Shown here: positions 14,539 to 21,973 of the stretch, in pieces
Position numbering within the stretch: position 1 is the stretch's first letter
How the letters are laid out: every line of letters begins with the position of its first letter
Assembly (NCBI GenBank): GCA_038235275.1
Contig: JBBSUC010000017.1
Span: forward strand, 1-64,000
Reading direction: 5' to 3'
DNA from: Persicitalea sp038235275
GTDB taxonomy: Bacteria; Bacteroidota; Bacteroidia; Cytophagales; Spirosomataceae
Length of the DNA: 64,000 nt
Program-made: the position numbers and the translations under genes
Notes under the pieces: model-generated
Told to the model about the DNA's origin: nothing
The model's input: the letters and a program-made list of their open reading frames with translations, nothing else
Database searches by the model: none

Positions 14539-14753
14539 CCGAATCCGACCACGTAAAAGAGTTCCTGTCCGGCACCCGGAGGGAACTCATCTCGATCAAT
14601 AAGCTGGAAAAGTTGGCAGACATTCCGGCAGGCACGCTTAAATTCTTTTTGAATGGCAAACGGGGACTGCCTGACCACCACCTGCAAAACATCGTTCGCT
14701 TTCTATTATTGGTAGGCTATCAGCCCGCGACCAATGACCACCAGTTCATCTAA
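14535..14753 (+). CDS. Small HTH-like protein, 72 aa
   Basis: The segment INKLEKLADIPAGTLKFFLN followed by GKRGLP looks like a Cro/CI-type HTH (helix, turn PAGTL, recognition helix ending in NGKRGLP). Such 60-75 aa HTH proteins are common last genes in phage accessory cassettes. It is translationally coupled to the 120-aa gene. Confidence 0.6.
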   Translation: MTESDHVKEFLSGTRRELISINKLEKLADIPAGTLKFFLNGKRGLPDHHLQNIVRFLLLVGYQPATNDHQFI

Positions 14754-14778
14754 AACCCAAATCCCACCCGCGCGGGGC

Positions 14779-14811
14779 AAAAAAAAAGCGGGACGTTTGA
14801 ACGCCCCGCTT
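14779..14811 (-). terminator. Rho-independent terminator for the early operon
   Basis: On the minus strand AAGCGGGGCGTT pairs with AACGTCCCGCTT around a short loop and is followed by a run of at least eight T residues. It should end transcripts coming from the genes at 14.86-24.2 kb. The stem itself is part of the 93-bp repeat. Confidence 0.8.
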
Positions 14812-14880
14812 ACGGTAGATCAGCTTAGTATTTACAGTGGTATTTCCAGGAGCAGGATTAAGGAGAATATGCGGTGAAAT
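14788..14880. repeat. 93-bp direct repeat, copy 2
   Basis: Second copy of 13549-13641, with two substitutions. Here it has no open upstream frame, so it is a non-coding duplicate of the 3' end of the HTH gene. It doubles as the terminator of the minus-strand early operon. Confidence 0.9.
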
Positions 14881-15130
14881 TCACAGGCTGCACCGTGTAA
14901 GGAACATAAAGCGGGTGTCTGGGGGAACCGTCTTTATTCAGAAGTAACGCCTTTGCATCAGGAAACATCTTCGCCAATTCAAGCCAACGGCGAGATTGCT
15001 TTATAGCCTTAGAATTCCCCCACGCAAAGAAGACATCCTTACTAGCGGCTCCGATGGTTTTAAGAAACAAATTATTCAGGCTGAAATCCTCACTACAATC
15101 AAGCAGCTTCGGGTCGGTGGAACAGAACAG
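14858..15130 (-). pseudogene. C-terminal remnant of a DUF1643-type gene
   Basis: The frame is open from the stop at 15131 to 14858 (90 codons) with no ATG; only a TTG at 15070 could start a 70-aa product. The translated end (DVFFAWGNSKAIKQS, then LLLNKDGSPRHPLYV) matches the conserved C-terminal half of DUF1643 proteins, which are usually about 150-190 aa and occur in phages. The N-terminal half is missing, apparently replaced by the neighbouring 110-aa gene. A short functional protein from TTG cannot be ruled out. Confidence 0.6.
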
Positions 15131-15463
15131 TCACGGTTTTTTGATTTTGTGCAGCAATACGTAGGAAAGCGGCGTGTCATCGGTGAAGTTGTCGATGTTC
15201 TTGTACATCGTGCGGATGATATTCTTTGTCTCCTCAGCAGAATACCCGGTATCAAGGCGGGCAATCCATTCGGAGATGGTGGCGACGGTGAGTTTCTTGT
15301 GGTCGATCACCTTGACTTCGCCCATGAACACCTCCTTTAAATGAAAATCGTACTGATTGCCTACACCGTATTTTCGAGGATTGTGAAGCCTTATGGTAGT
15401 GAAGTAATTACAGAATAACTTTCCATTCCAGTTGGTGGAGAAATTCAGGCGTTCGTTTTTCAT
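15131..15463 (-). CDS. ASCH/PUA-like hypothetical protein, 110 aa
   Basis: The start NFSTNWNGKLFCNYFTTIRL resembles Bacteroidota phage/plasmid proteins with a small RNA-binding-like ASCH fold (pattern STNWNxKLxCxxFTTIR); the end EEWI/ARLDTGYSAEETKNII is helical. Recognition is from memory of similar proteins and is tentative. It starts 1 bp after the methylase gene stops, in the same operon. Confidence 0.5.
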   Translation of the reverse strand: MKNERLNFSTNWNGKLFCNYFTTIRLHNPRKYGVGNQYDFHLKEVFMGEVKVIDHKKLTVATISEWIARLDTGYSAEETKNIIRTMYKNIDNFTDDTPLSYVLLHKIKKP

Positions 15464-15464
15464 A

Positions 15465-16313
15465 TTATTTGCGGAGTTTATTCAGAATTCGCTCTTTCTC
15501 TAATGGCTCTGGGGGACATAAATGGTCTTGCATCGCTTGCGACAATCCGGCCTGTTCAAGCGGACTCAGCTTTTTAAACTTATTCAGCAATCGTTTCTTT
15601 TGGCGGGTAATGCGCTCGCGTTCTCGGAAGTCCCCGCCCAGGTAGCGGTAATCGTGTAGTTCTTTGGGCGGTGGATAATTCATCCAAAGTTGCTCCGTCG
15701 CCATGCCGTGCCGGGTTGTTGACTGGAATTCGATCATTCGCCATTCTCGGGGGTGTTCGTGATCCCAGAACCAGTCTTGGTACATTTCATTCGGGTAGCA
15801 ACTAATCGCGATGTCGGCCGATTGGAATAAAGAAAGTTGCTGAATAAGGTCGCGGTGTTGCTCATCGCTCAACTCATGCTTGTACACCGGGCGATTATCT
15901 TTGCGGGAGTCCAACAGGTACGGGGGATCGACGTAGAAGAAAACCCCTTTGCGATCCCACAATTCAGGATAACAGAAGTACGGAAGTACCTTCAATGTGT
16001 CAGCGAGAAAAGCGGTTTTACCGGGATAACAAGCCGCATTTTTATACTGCCAATCTTTATCCTGCTCATACCTATTTACCTCAAAACCGAAATTGTTTTC
16101 GTAGCGTTGAATCAGCTTTTCATTTAATTCAAAAACAAACTCGCGGTCAGCAGATTTCAATTTCCGCTCTACGCCCAGCATCCCACCAAATAGAGAAACC
16201 CGCGTGTAGTGGAGGGGAATCTGATTGATGATCGTTTGGTAAGTACCATTGCCGGACTTACCGCCAAAGTAGGAATCCGATCGCTTATCGTTATTTGTTT
16301 CGAGAGTGGCCAA
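15465..16313 (-). CDS. DNA adenine N6-methyltransferase (D12/Dam class), 282 aa
   Basis: Carries the two hallmarks of the D12 class: an N-terminal YFGGKSGNGTYQ-type glycine motif for AdoMet binding and the catalytic DPPYLLD motif (about residue 127) after FFYV. The order (FGG first, DPPY later) is that of Dam/DpnM enzymes. Phage-borne copies protect their DNA from host restriction. The only start that keeps the glycine motif is TTG at 16313. It sits in the early operon with small unknown genes and no restriction partner. Confidence 0.85.
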   Translation of the reverse strand: MATLETNNDKRSDSYFGGKSGNGTYQTIINQIPLHYTRVSLFGGMLGVERKLKSADREFVFELNEKLIQRYENNFGFEVNRYEQDKDWQYKNAACYPGKTAFLADTLKVLPYFCYPELWDRKGVFFYVDPPYLLDSRKDNRPVYKHELSDEQHRDLIQQLSLFQSADIAISCYPNEMYQDWFWDHEHPREWRMIEFQSTTRHGMATEQLWMNYPPPKELHDYRYLGGDFRERERITRQKKRLLNKFKKLSPLEQAGLSQAMQDHLCPPEPLEKERILNKLRK

Positions 16314-16339
16314 GGGAGAGAAAATATTAGAGGTTTTAT

Positions 16340-16672
16340 TTAGAGTACGATACTTTTCACGAGTACTTCATCGCAGCTTTCAGCGGTGGTCGACGGAGTT
16401 GCTTCCCAGGAGGTCAACTTGAATCCTCCCGACTTGGTGTTAGCAACCGCTCGTCCTATTTTGCACATCAACTCGATAGACGCGCTATAACTCAGCGAGA
16501 AATTCCAGATTTCAAAATCTTTATTAACCTCGACTATTAAATGACGCGCAAGGTGTTTTTCAAGAACCCATTGGTCAGTATTGATACAGTTCACACCGAT
16601 TCGCCATTGGTAGTGCGATACAACGCCATATTCAGTAACGACCGGAACACAAGTGATGCTTTCAGGTTTCAT
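16340..16672 (-). CDS. Hypothetical protein, 110 aa
   Basis: A mixed alpha/beta soluble protein without recognised motifs. Its ATG overlaps the stop region of the preceding gene by one base, so they are co-translated. Early region of element A. Confidence 0.5.
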   Translation of the reverse strand: MKPESITCVPVVTEYGVVSHYQWRIGVNCINTDQWVLEKHLARHLIVEVNKDFEIWNFSLSYSASIELMCKIGRAVANTKSGGFKLTSWEATPSTTAESCDEVLVKSIVL

Positions 16673-16938
16673 CAGTTATCAGAGAGTGTGTAGAGTGCAG
16701 TAAAAAGGGCTTTTTTAAAGGCCAAAGACTTTTCCCTAGCAAGATTCAATTCCCAGCGGGTGCGGCCATCGGCAAGTTCAGTCACGCGGCCTTCCAATAT
16801 TTCATATTCCAGATGCGGACGAAGTTGACGACATGACTGCGGGGTGAGTTCAAGAACCCATTCGTATTCGGCTGGTACCACATCGTCATTGTTTTCGATA
16901 ATCGATAACGCGAAGGTGTTGGGAGGAAGATTATTCAT
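16672..16938 (-). CDS. Hypothetical protein, 88 aa
   Basis: I chose ATG 16938 (MNNLPPNTF) over TTG 16953. A small acidic protein with a beta-rich start and a helical end (AREKSLAFKKALFTALYTL). No family is recognised. Confidence 0.5.
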   Translation of the reverse strand: MNNLPPNTFALSIIENNDDVVPAEYEWVLELTPQSCRQLRPHLEYEILEGRVTELADGRTRWELNLAREKSLAFKKALFTALYTLSDN

Positions 16939-17038
16939 TATTTCGGGAGTCAAAAATTACTTTATTTCGGATGTAGCACTCTTTGCAAATAACCCTGCGT
17001 TTGTAGCCGTAGAAAGTATCTTCACAGTACACAGCCAC
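16931..17038 (-). CDS. Possible small zinc-binding protein, 35 aa
   Basis: A GTG at 17038 opens a short frame with CEDTFYGYKRRVICKECYI, a Cys arrangement (C-x13-C-x2-C) like half a zinc ribbon. It overlaps the next gene start by 8 bp. Very short and with a GTG start, so it could be chance. Confidence 0.3.
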   Translation of the reverse strand: MAVYCEDTFYGYKRRVICKECYIRNKVIFDSRNNE

Positions 17039-17090
17039 AAAACATGTCCTTCAAGGTAATATCCGAGGGATGTATCATAAGGCAGCAGGG

Positions 17091-17257
17091 GTTTCGGTGA
17101 TCTCGACTAAATCGTACTCTTCCAGCAAGGGCCTGCAGAGTCCGGTGCTAAGCGGTAAGTTTCGGTGATCTCGACTAAATCGTACTCTTCCAGCAAGGGC
17201 CTGCAGAGTCCGGTGCTAAGCGGTAAGTTTCGGTGATCTCGACTAAATCGTACTCTT
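17091..17257. repeat. 68-bp tandem repeat, about 2.4 copies
   Basis: A 68-bp unit beginning GTTTCGGTGATCTCGACTAA starts at 17091, 17159 and 17227; the first two copies are identical and the third covers about 31 bp. The unit derives from the 3' end of the 83-aa gene. As 68 is not a multiple of 3, each copy shifts the reading frame. Confidence 0.95.
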
Positions 17258-17426
17258 TCAATTGTTCCCAGAAGTAGCTGCCATCTGACTCCCACGAAAC
17301 GGGTCGCCAGCCTTCAATTTCTTCTACGGCACCATGAATTGGATGGTCTTCCGAGCCATCTGTGGCATAAATTCTAACTCGTCTCCCGTCTTTCGTTTCG
17401 TAACGGTTATGAATATCAACTACCAT
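17175..17426 (-). CDS. Small phage protein of the RDGRxARIYATDG type, 83 aa
   Basis: The pattern KDGRRVRIYATDG, then HPIHGAVEE and WRPVSWESDGSYF, then DLVEI matches a common small phage/prophage protein family of unknown function. The normal protein should end soon after DLVEI. Here the 68-bp tandem repeat has added about 20 residues and new stops after that point. The core domain is intact, so the gene may still work. Confidence 0.65.
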   Translation of the reverse strand: MVVDIHNRYETKDGRRVRIYATDGSEDHPIHGAVEEIEGWRPVSWESDGSYFWEQLKEYDLVEITETYRLAPDSAGPCWKSTI

Positions 17427-17452
17427 TTGCTTAGCTATTTACTTGTGAAAAA

Positions 17453-17992
17453 TCAAACTCTGTCATCAATCAGCGTAACCCGGTATTTCTGGTGAACGCC
17501 GCCATTTTTAGTCCGAATCAAGGACACGCTTCGGTTTTTCTTTTCCACCGAAACCAGCGTATAGCCCTTGCGTCGAAGGGCATAATTAAGGTTGGTTAAA
17601 GCCACTTCATCGTTATCCGCATCTACTTCAGTCTTGTAGCCCTTGCGTACACTACCATCCTTGGTTTTGATCGTATGCCTGAACTGGTAGCAATACCCAA
17701 CGCTATCGATCTCGCTGAACTTAACCTCCGTCAGGGGCATCAGCCCCAGTTCGTAGCGCTCCTTTATTTCAAAGTCCAGCAGGTTGTCGAGAATATCCAG
17801 CGTCGCCTTTTTGCCCGATCCCCGGCTGCCACGCACCATCAGGCTCTTCATCTTCATCACCTCCAGGGAATTTTCGACGAGCTGCATGTAGCGATACCCC
17901 AGGATAATTTCCTGTTCTGTTTTGGCTCCACCCAAAAACACCTCCACCAGGATGCTTTTTTCCTCTTTCTTTCGCGCCGCTCTATCTCTCAT
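17453..17992 (-). CDS. Hypothetical protein, 179 aa
   Basis: A basic start and a Gly/Lys stretch (MVRGSRGSGKKATLDIL) look superficially like a Walker A loop, but the usual Ser/Thr is Lys and no Walker B is evident. The C-terminal half is beta-rich with repeated charged turns. The ATG overlaps the DUF4406 gene stop by 4 bp. No function assigned. Confidence 0.5.
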   Translation of the reverse strand: MRDRAARKKEEKSILVEVFLGGAKTEQEIILGYRYMQLVENSLEVMKMKSLMVRGSRGSGKKATLDILDNLLDFEIKERYELGLMPLTEVKFSEIDSVGYCYQFRHTIKTKDGSVRKGYKTEVDADNDEVALTNLNYALRRKGYTLVSVEKKNRSVSLIRTKNGGVHQKYRVTLIDDRV

Positions 17993-18363
17993 AAGGCAGC
18001 CGCATTTACCTCCACCAGGTCAAACGCCTTCGGGCTGCCCGGCAGGCCCGCCAGGCCATGCTTCCAGTGACGTAAGCAGGTATGCCCAAGCGAAATAAAA
18101 AGAGAAACCTCAAAACGTGCGCCTGGTGAATCTATCCAGTCACTAAGCAAGAATATGGCGTCACAATCGCAAAGCAGGGCGATGTCTCTCCTCATGTGCT
18201 GTTCCCACGCAGATTCGCGGGGCAAGCCATTTTCAAGCGGCGAAACCACTTGAAAGCCCGTTTGTAGCAGCGAAATTTTGGCATCGTTAAATTTTTTCTC
18301 GACCTCCTTACGAGGCAAGTCGCCAATTTTGCCAGCGATGTAAATTTTTTGTTTCGTTTTCAT
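17989..18363 (-). CDS. DUF4406 / nucleoside 2-deoxyribosyltransferase-like protein, 124 aa
   Basis: Starts with KIYIAGKIGDLP and has DIALLCDCDAIFLLSDWIDS and PGARFEVSLFISLG, the typical strands and the catalytic-site-like Asp/Glu pattern of DUF4406 proteins. These are related to nucleoside 2-deoxyribosyltransferases and are frequent in phages, where they may alter nucleotide pools. It overlaps its upstream neighbour by 4 bp and its downstream neighbour by 4 bp. Confidence 0.75.
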   Translation of the reverse strand: MKTKQKIYIAGKIGDLPRKEVEKKFNDAKISLLQTGFQVVSPLENGLPRESAWEQHMRRDIALLCDCDAIFLLSDWIDSPGARFEVSLFISLGHTCLRHWKHGLAGLPGSPKAFDLVEVNAAAL

Positions 18364-18611
18364 TGAAAATCAGTTTGAAAATTATTGATTGAGACAATTC
18401 CAGCGAGTTTGCAAGCGAAAAAGAAGGCGGGCATGATGTCGTTCCAGTCGTTGTTGGCTACCCGGTCAGAATGCAGGGTTAGGAGCAAATCTGGCTCCAT
18501 AAGGCGGTCGCCGTAGATTATGATTCGGCGCTTGTTATTACGGAGGGTACAGTCGGGCATGATGTCCCAATCGCCGAAGCTTTGCACAGGCTGATCCGGT
18601 TCTTTTGGCAC
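18360..18611 (-). CDS. Hypothetical protein, 83 aa
   Basis: A GTG start at 18611, 2 bp after the replication gene stop. Soluble, mixed composition, no recognised motif. Operon position is the only support besides length. Confidence 0.4.
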   Translation of the reverse strand: MPKEPDQPVQSFGDWDIMPDCTLRNNKRRIIIYGDRLMEPDLLLTLHSDRVANNDWNDIMPAFFFACKLAGIVSINNFQTDFQ

Positions 18612-18613
18612 AA

Positions 18614-20197
18614 TTAGGCATGATGGACTTTGTTGGCGGCATCTTCAGGGTAAAGTACCTGGTACATTTGGTTGTAATGGGCCTTGTACCGCTTCCAGAT
18701 GGGTGGAGATGTAGCGGGTAGAAGGTCTTTTTGTGCAGTTTTTAGCGGAATTATTTCACCGTAGGCGGCAAACATATCACCCGCTTTGGCCGTGGCCGCT
18801 CGAATGTCCTCGGCGGGGACGGCTTTTCGGATTTCGGCTACGTATTTAATGGCATCGGGGTCTCTGACAGGTTCCATCCAATGCTCTTTCTCTTGGATAA
18901 GGGTGTAGGAATCCTCAACAATTACTCTTTCAGTGTACTGTTGGCCGAATAAATCCAGCTTGGCCCGCCAGACCTCCCGCTTGCGGGTGGTAGGCGTGTA
19001 GGTGATGGTTCGGTACTTGGCCGTTGTCTCCATCGCGATTTGCAGCGGTGAGAGATCTTCACAGTGCAGCGCCTTGGAACAGCCCCAGATGCGCCCACGG
19101 AGGCGGCGAACATCGAAAGTGACTTCTACCTCCCTTTCATAGAGAGTGCGAATGGTTTCGTACCATTCATTGATAATCCCGTTGGGCAGTTTCTCATAAT
19201 GAAACAGTTGCTCCTCCTTCATCCCACAGGCCATCCATTTACCGTCCTTTTTCACAAGCTTCTCTCCCTCGGGAAGTTGGGTTACGGGAGTGGCTTCCTT
19301 AGTCATGTACTTGCTGACGTAGGCGGTTAGCTTTTTAATACTCTGAATGGCGTGAATTTTGGTTGTCGGTGGATTGCTCCAATTGGCTGCTACGCCATTT
19401 TTGTAGGCTTTTTCCTGCCGGATACGTTCGTCCCTGGCGGCGGTGACGCGGTTGAATTTACCCGGTAGTCCGGCTTTACGATGGTACGCAGCCTCCGCCG
19501 ACATCGCTTCTTCCAACATATCCTGGCGGACGTAGAAACCGTCGCTGTAAATGTATCGCTGACGAGCGCGAAACCGCTTCACGTAGTCGAGCCGCTCCAA
19601 ATACCGATTCCAGACCTGATTCAAGCGCTTGGCAGGAATGCCCCGGTCCAAAATAACGTGAAAGTGAATGTTCCCGTTTTTCTGCGTTTCGGCGGTCCAG
19701 ATGTAGTTTTTCACGTTCCAACCGCCATTCCGACCATCTTTTTCGCCCTGCAAATATTCCATGAACCGAAAAAAGCACTCCTTTTTGATGTCGTTATCGC
19801 AGTGCAGTTGCTTGCTGGGGAGTGTGAGCGTCAGGAAAGTAGGGTAGACGTTCTCAGAGGGGAAGCTTTTGGGAAAATCCAGCGTAGTGGAGAGTTGAAC
19901 AGCCGTGAGGTAGTTTTCAATCAGACCTTTGACCCGCCTCCGGGTAGCATCGCTCATATAGCCGTTGTACTGATTGCCTTTGGCCAGGTTCGAAAGGCTT
20001 TTGATGTTTTCCTGCGTAGCTAAGGTATTCTCCCAGCGCTTGTGAACGATTACGGAGTGCGGTTTTAGCTTGGCAAACTCGGTGAATTGATAAAGCAGCT
20101 TGGTTTCTGTCTCGGGAAGTGCGGTGCTGGAAGTGTTCATGTGGAGTTGCAGGGCTTTTTTGGTGGACTTAGGGGTGGTAGCAGATATCATCGCCAT
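18614..20197 (-). CDS. HUH rolling-circle replication initiator, 527 aa
   Basis: Three Rep motifs are in order: motif I TFLTLTLPS (about residues 120-128), the metal-binding HUH motif GNIHFHVILD (His178 and His180), and the catalytic-tyrosine motif LTAYVSKYMTKE (Tyr293 with Lys296/Tyr297). The YxxKY type is that of microvirus gpA and related phage Reps including PM2 and FLiP. The enzyme nicks one strand at the origin, stays bound to the 5' end by tyrosine and starts rolling-circle copying. It has a long N-terminal region (about 110 residues) and a long C-terminal region of unknown function. It is the only replication protein found in element A. Confidence 0.85.
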   Translation of the reverse strand: MAMISATTPKSTKKALQLHMNTSSTALPETETKLLYQFTEFAKLKPHSVIVHKRWENTLATQENIKSLSNLAKGNQYNGYMSDATRRRVKGLIENYLTAVQLSTTLDFPKSFPSENVYPTFLTLTLPSKQLHCDNDIKKECFFRFMEYLQGEKDGRNGGWNVKNYIWTAETQKNGNIHFHVILDRGIPAKRLNQVWNRYLERLDYVKRFRARQRYIYSDGFYVRQDMLEEAMSAEAAYHRKAGLPGKFNRVTAARDERIRQEKAYKNGVAANWSNPPTTKIHAIQSIKKLTAYVSKYMTKEATPVTQLPEGEKLVKKDGKWMACGMKEEQLFHYEKLPNGIINEWYETIRTLYEREVEVTFDVRRLRGRIWGCSKALHCEDLSPLQIAMETTAKYRTITYTPTTRKREVWRAKLDLFGQQYTERVIVEDSYTLIQEKEHWMEPVRDPDAIKYVAEIRKAVPAEDIRAATAKAGDMFAAYGEIIPLKTAQKDLLPATSPPIWKRYKAHYNQMYQVLYPEDAANKVHHA

Positions 20198-20285
20198 TGC
20201 TGGCCAATATCGCTATTCTGCACGTTTGTGGATTTGCAGCGTCTGAGAGGGTCTTCCGGGAGGACTCGACGCTTTGATAAACCCA

Positions 20286-20546
20286 TTAGGAGTCGGCGGG
20301 CTTTTCGTCATCGCTCAACTCGTCAAAATCCGATTGTGCGACCAAAAGATGCATGGACACCAAATCCAGGAGCATTTTCTCCTGGATTCTGGTCAGGGTG
20401 ATTCCATGATCATCAAGTCCAAAATTTCGGAAATTACAACGGGAGTACTCTTCTTTAATGGAGCCTGTCAGAACATTGACCATCCCCTTAAAAAGATTGA
20501 TTCTCTCGTTAATCAAAATGGCCTCTTCAAATGTTGCAAGTGTCAT
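20286..20546 (-). CDS. Hypothetical protein, 86 aa
   Basis: A helical soluble protein with an acidic end (QSDFDELSDDEKP). It lies 12 bp after the cysteine-rich gene and 88 bp before the replication gene. No family is recognised. Confidence 0.5.
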   Translation of the reverse strand: MTLATFEEAILINERINLFKGMVNVLTGSIKEEYSRCNFRNFGLDDHGITLTRIQEKMLLDLVSMHLLVAQSDFDELSDDEKPADS

Positions 20547-20558
20547 GGATATAGGGGT

Positions 20559-20855
20559 TTAAATGTTGGGTTTTGAAACAATTTTCACACAAGTACAGTA
20601 CACCGACTTAGAGCCATAGATTTGGCAAGCCTGGCAGCGGCCGTAAAAGTCAGCCTCGTATCCGGGGGCATTCTCGGGTTCGTATTCGTCTTCCGGCGAG
20701 CCGAAATCAACTTCGGTGTAATCCCCGTCAAAGGAGTTTTCACATAATTCATTGCCGCATCCTTCGCAATTCTTGGGAGTATGATCGACAATCACGTCGT
20801 CCCAAGACCCATTGCAGTAGCACTCAGAGCCGCAGGAAAAACAAGGGTGAGCCAT
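20559..20855 (-). CDS. Cysteine-rich zinc-ribbon protein, 98 aa
   Basis: Contains several CxxC pairs (CFSCGSECYC near the start, CEGCGNELC in the middle, CQACQIYG and YCTC near the end), enough for two or three zinc sites. The middle is acidic (EDEYEPENAPGYEAD). Such proteins are common in phage early regions and often bind nucleic acid or protein partners; no specific function is known here. Confidence 0.65.
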   Translation of the reverse strand: MAHPCFSCGSECYCNGSWDDVIVDHTPKNCEGCGNELCENSFDGDYTEVDFGSPEDEYEPENAPGYEADFYGRCQACQIYGSKSVYCTCVKIVSKPNI

Positions 20856-20859
20856 TGGA

Positions 20860-21012
20860 TTAGGATTGATGCCATAGCTTTTGATTCACAAGTTTACCAT
20901 CGTTCCATAGTCGTAAATAGAAATTCCATCGAATACGGTCGTACTTCAATTCAGTGGCGGTAGCTGGGGGATTGGAAATCGACCAAGCGCGGGTAAGGTC
21001 AGGCTTCTTCAT
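20860..21012 (-). CDS. Hypothetical protein, 50 aa
   Basis: The ATG at 21012 follows the preceding stop by 2 bp and the TAA is 4 bp before the next start. The product is basic and Trp-rich (RIRWNFYLRLWNDGKLV). The exact fit between two neighbours supports it as a gene; function unknown. Confidence 0.55.
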   Translation of the reverse strand: MKKPDLTRAWSISNPPATATELKYDRIRWNFYLRLWNDGKLVNQKLWHQS

Positions 21013-21014
21013 AA

Positions 21015-21299
21015 TCAGTATCGTTCCAGGTTGTCAGCAAACTGCTGGTCTAAATAGCTGCTGAAAAGCCGCTGGTTATCAGCGACGGTTTTTATAATTT
21101 GGGCTTCCTCTTTTCCAAATTTCGCTAAATCACTTTCCAGCAATTCAATCAGTTTGGCCTGAGTTTGCAGTAGAACTCCTAGCTGCAAGACCACTCTCTT
21201 CTTACGATCGTCAATCAGCCAGGCATAGAGGTCGTTGGCTGGGGTTTCTAAATCCCTCGATAAATCACTGATTTGCTGTTCCAGTTGCGGCTTGTCCAT
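21015..21299 (-). CDS. Coiled-coil hypothetical protein, 94 aa
   Basis: I chose ATG 21299 (MDKPQLEQQISDLSRDLETP), leaving a 35-bp overlap with the gene upstream; ATG 21380 is also possible. The product is helical, with a long charged region. Its neighbour has a similar plan, so the two may be partners. Confidence 0.5.
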   Translation of the reverse strand: MDKPQLEQQISDLSRDLETPANDLYAWLIDDRKKRVVLQLGVLLQTQAKLIELLESDLAKFGKEEAQIIKTVADNQRLFSSYLDQQFADNLERY

Positions 21300-21567
21300 C
21301 TTCGATAAGTTTGGCGATTTGCTGGTGAATATTATTTTCCATCGTTCCGATGCGCTTTTGTAGCGACTGACTATTTTCATCCAGTACGGCGTAGAATTGT
21401 TCGCCGATCAACTTCAAGTCGCTTTTCGGATGGGAGCGGCCAATTTGGGCAGTCAATACCATTTTCAGTCGAAAATGATCCTGACTTATCCGGTATTTTT
21501 CCTTAGCGTAAAACGCCAAATCGCCTTTCAACTGGTCGATGGTTCTATTTTCGAGAGAGTAGCTCAT
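21265..21567 (-). CDS. Hypothetical helical protein, 100 aa
   Basis: Start ATG 21567 (MSYSLENRTIDQLKGD), rather than TTG 21594. It is highly helical and charged, ends in Ala/Gly/Thr-rich residues and overlaps both neighbours. No family is recognised. Confidence 0.5.
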   Translation of the reverse strand: MSYSLENRTIDQLKGDLAFYAKEKYRISQDHFRLKMVLTAQIGRSHPKSDLKLIGEQFYAVLDENSQSLQKRIGTMENNIHQQIAKLIEDGQAATGTANQ

Positions 21568-21973
21568 ATTGAAGGCGTTTGAGTAAGAAATCAAGACGTT
21601 CGGGTTCGCTGGTCAGGTGGATGACTTGCTTCAAGTCGTGGCAGAGTTCCACCAAGTAAGTCTTCGGCAAATCAGAAATTTCCACCTTCCGAAACTCGTA
21701 GCTGTTGTCCAGCATTTCGCTGGTACGCAGTTGGTCTTTGGCGAATTCGGGCATGGCGGTTTTCTGAATCAGGTTTGCGTCGGGAAATTCGGGGAGAGAG
21801 AAGGCGGGACAATCGTCAAAAAGGGCGAAGAGTGTTCCCGTAACGTGTAGATAGCGCATTTGGAGGAAGGCCAGCCAGAAGCGCCCCCCGTGGAAGAAAC
21901 GGGACCAATACCCCCGCTTGCGGTGACGCTGGATTTTGTTTTCCAGCGTCACCACGTGTTGCAGGTAGTCCAT
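21545..21973 (-). CDS. Hypothetical protein, 142 aa
   Basis: The ATG at 21973 overlaps the stop of the glycosidase-like gene (ATGA). An N-terminal basic segment (RHRKRGYWSRFFHGGRF) is followed by a moderately hydrophobic stretch and a helical, leucine-rich C-terminus (ERLDFLLKRLQYELL). No family is recognised. Confidence 0.5.
   Translation of the reverse strand: MDYLQHVVTLENKIQRHRKRGYWSRFFHGGRFWLAFLQMRYLHVTGTLFALFDDCPAFSLPEFPDANLIQKTAMPEFAKDQLRTSEMLDNSYEFRKVEISDLPKTYLVELCHDLKQVIHLTSEPERLDFLLKRLQYELLSRK

Noticed and set aside
17091..17257. CRISPR array
   Set aside because: The repeat is a head-to-tail duplication without spacers and with no cas genes nearby.
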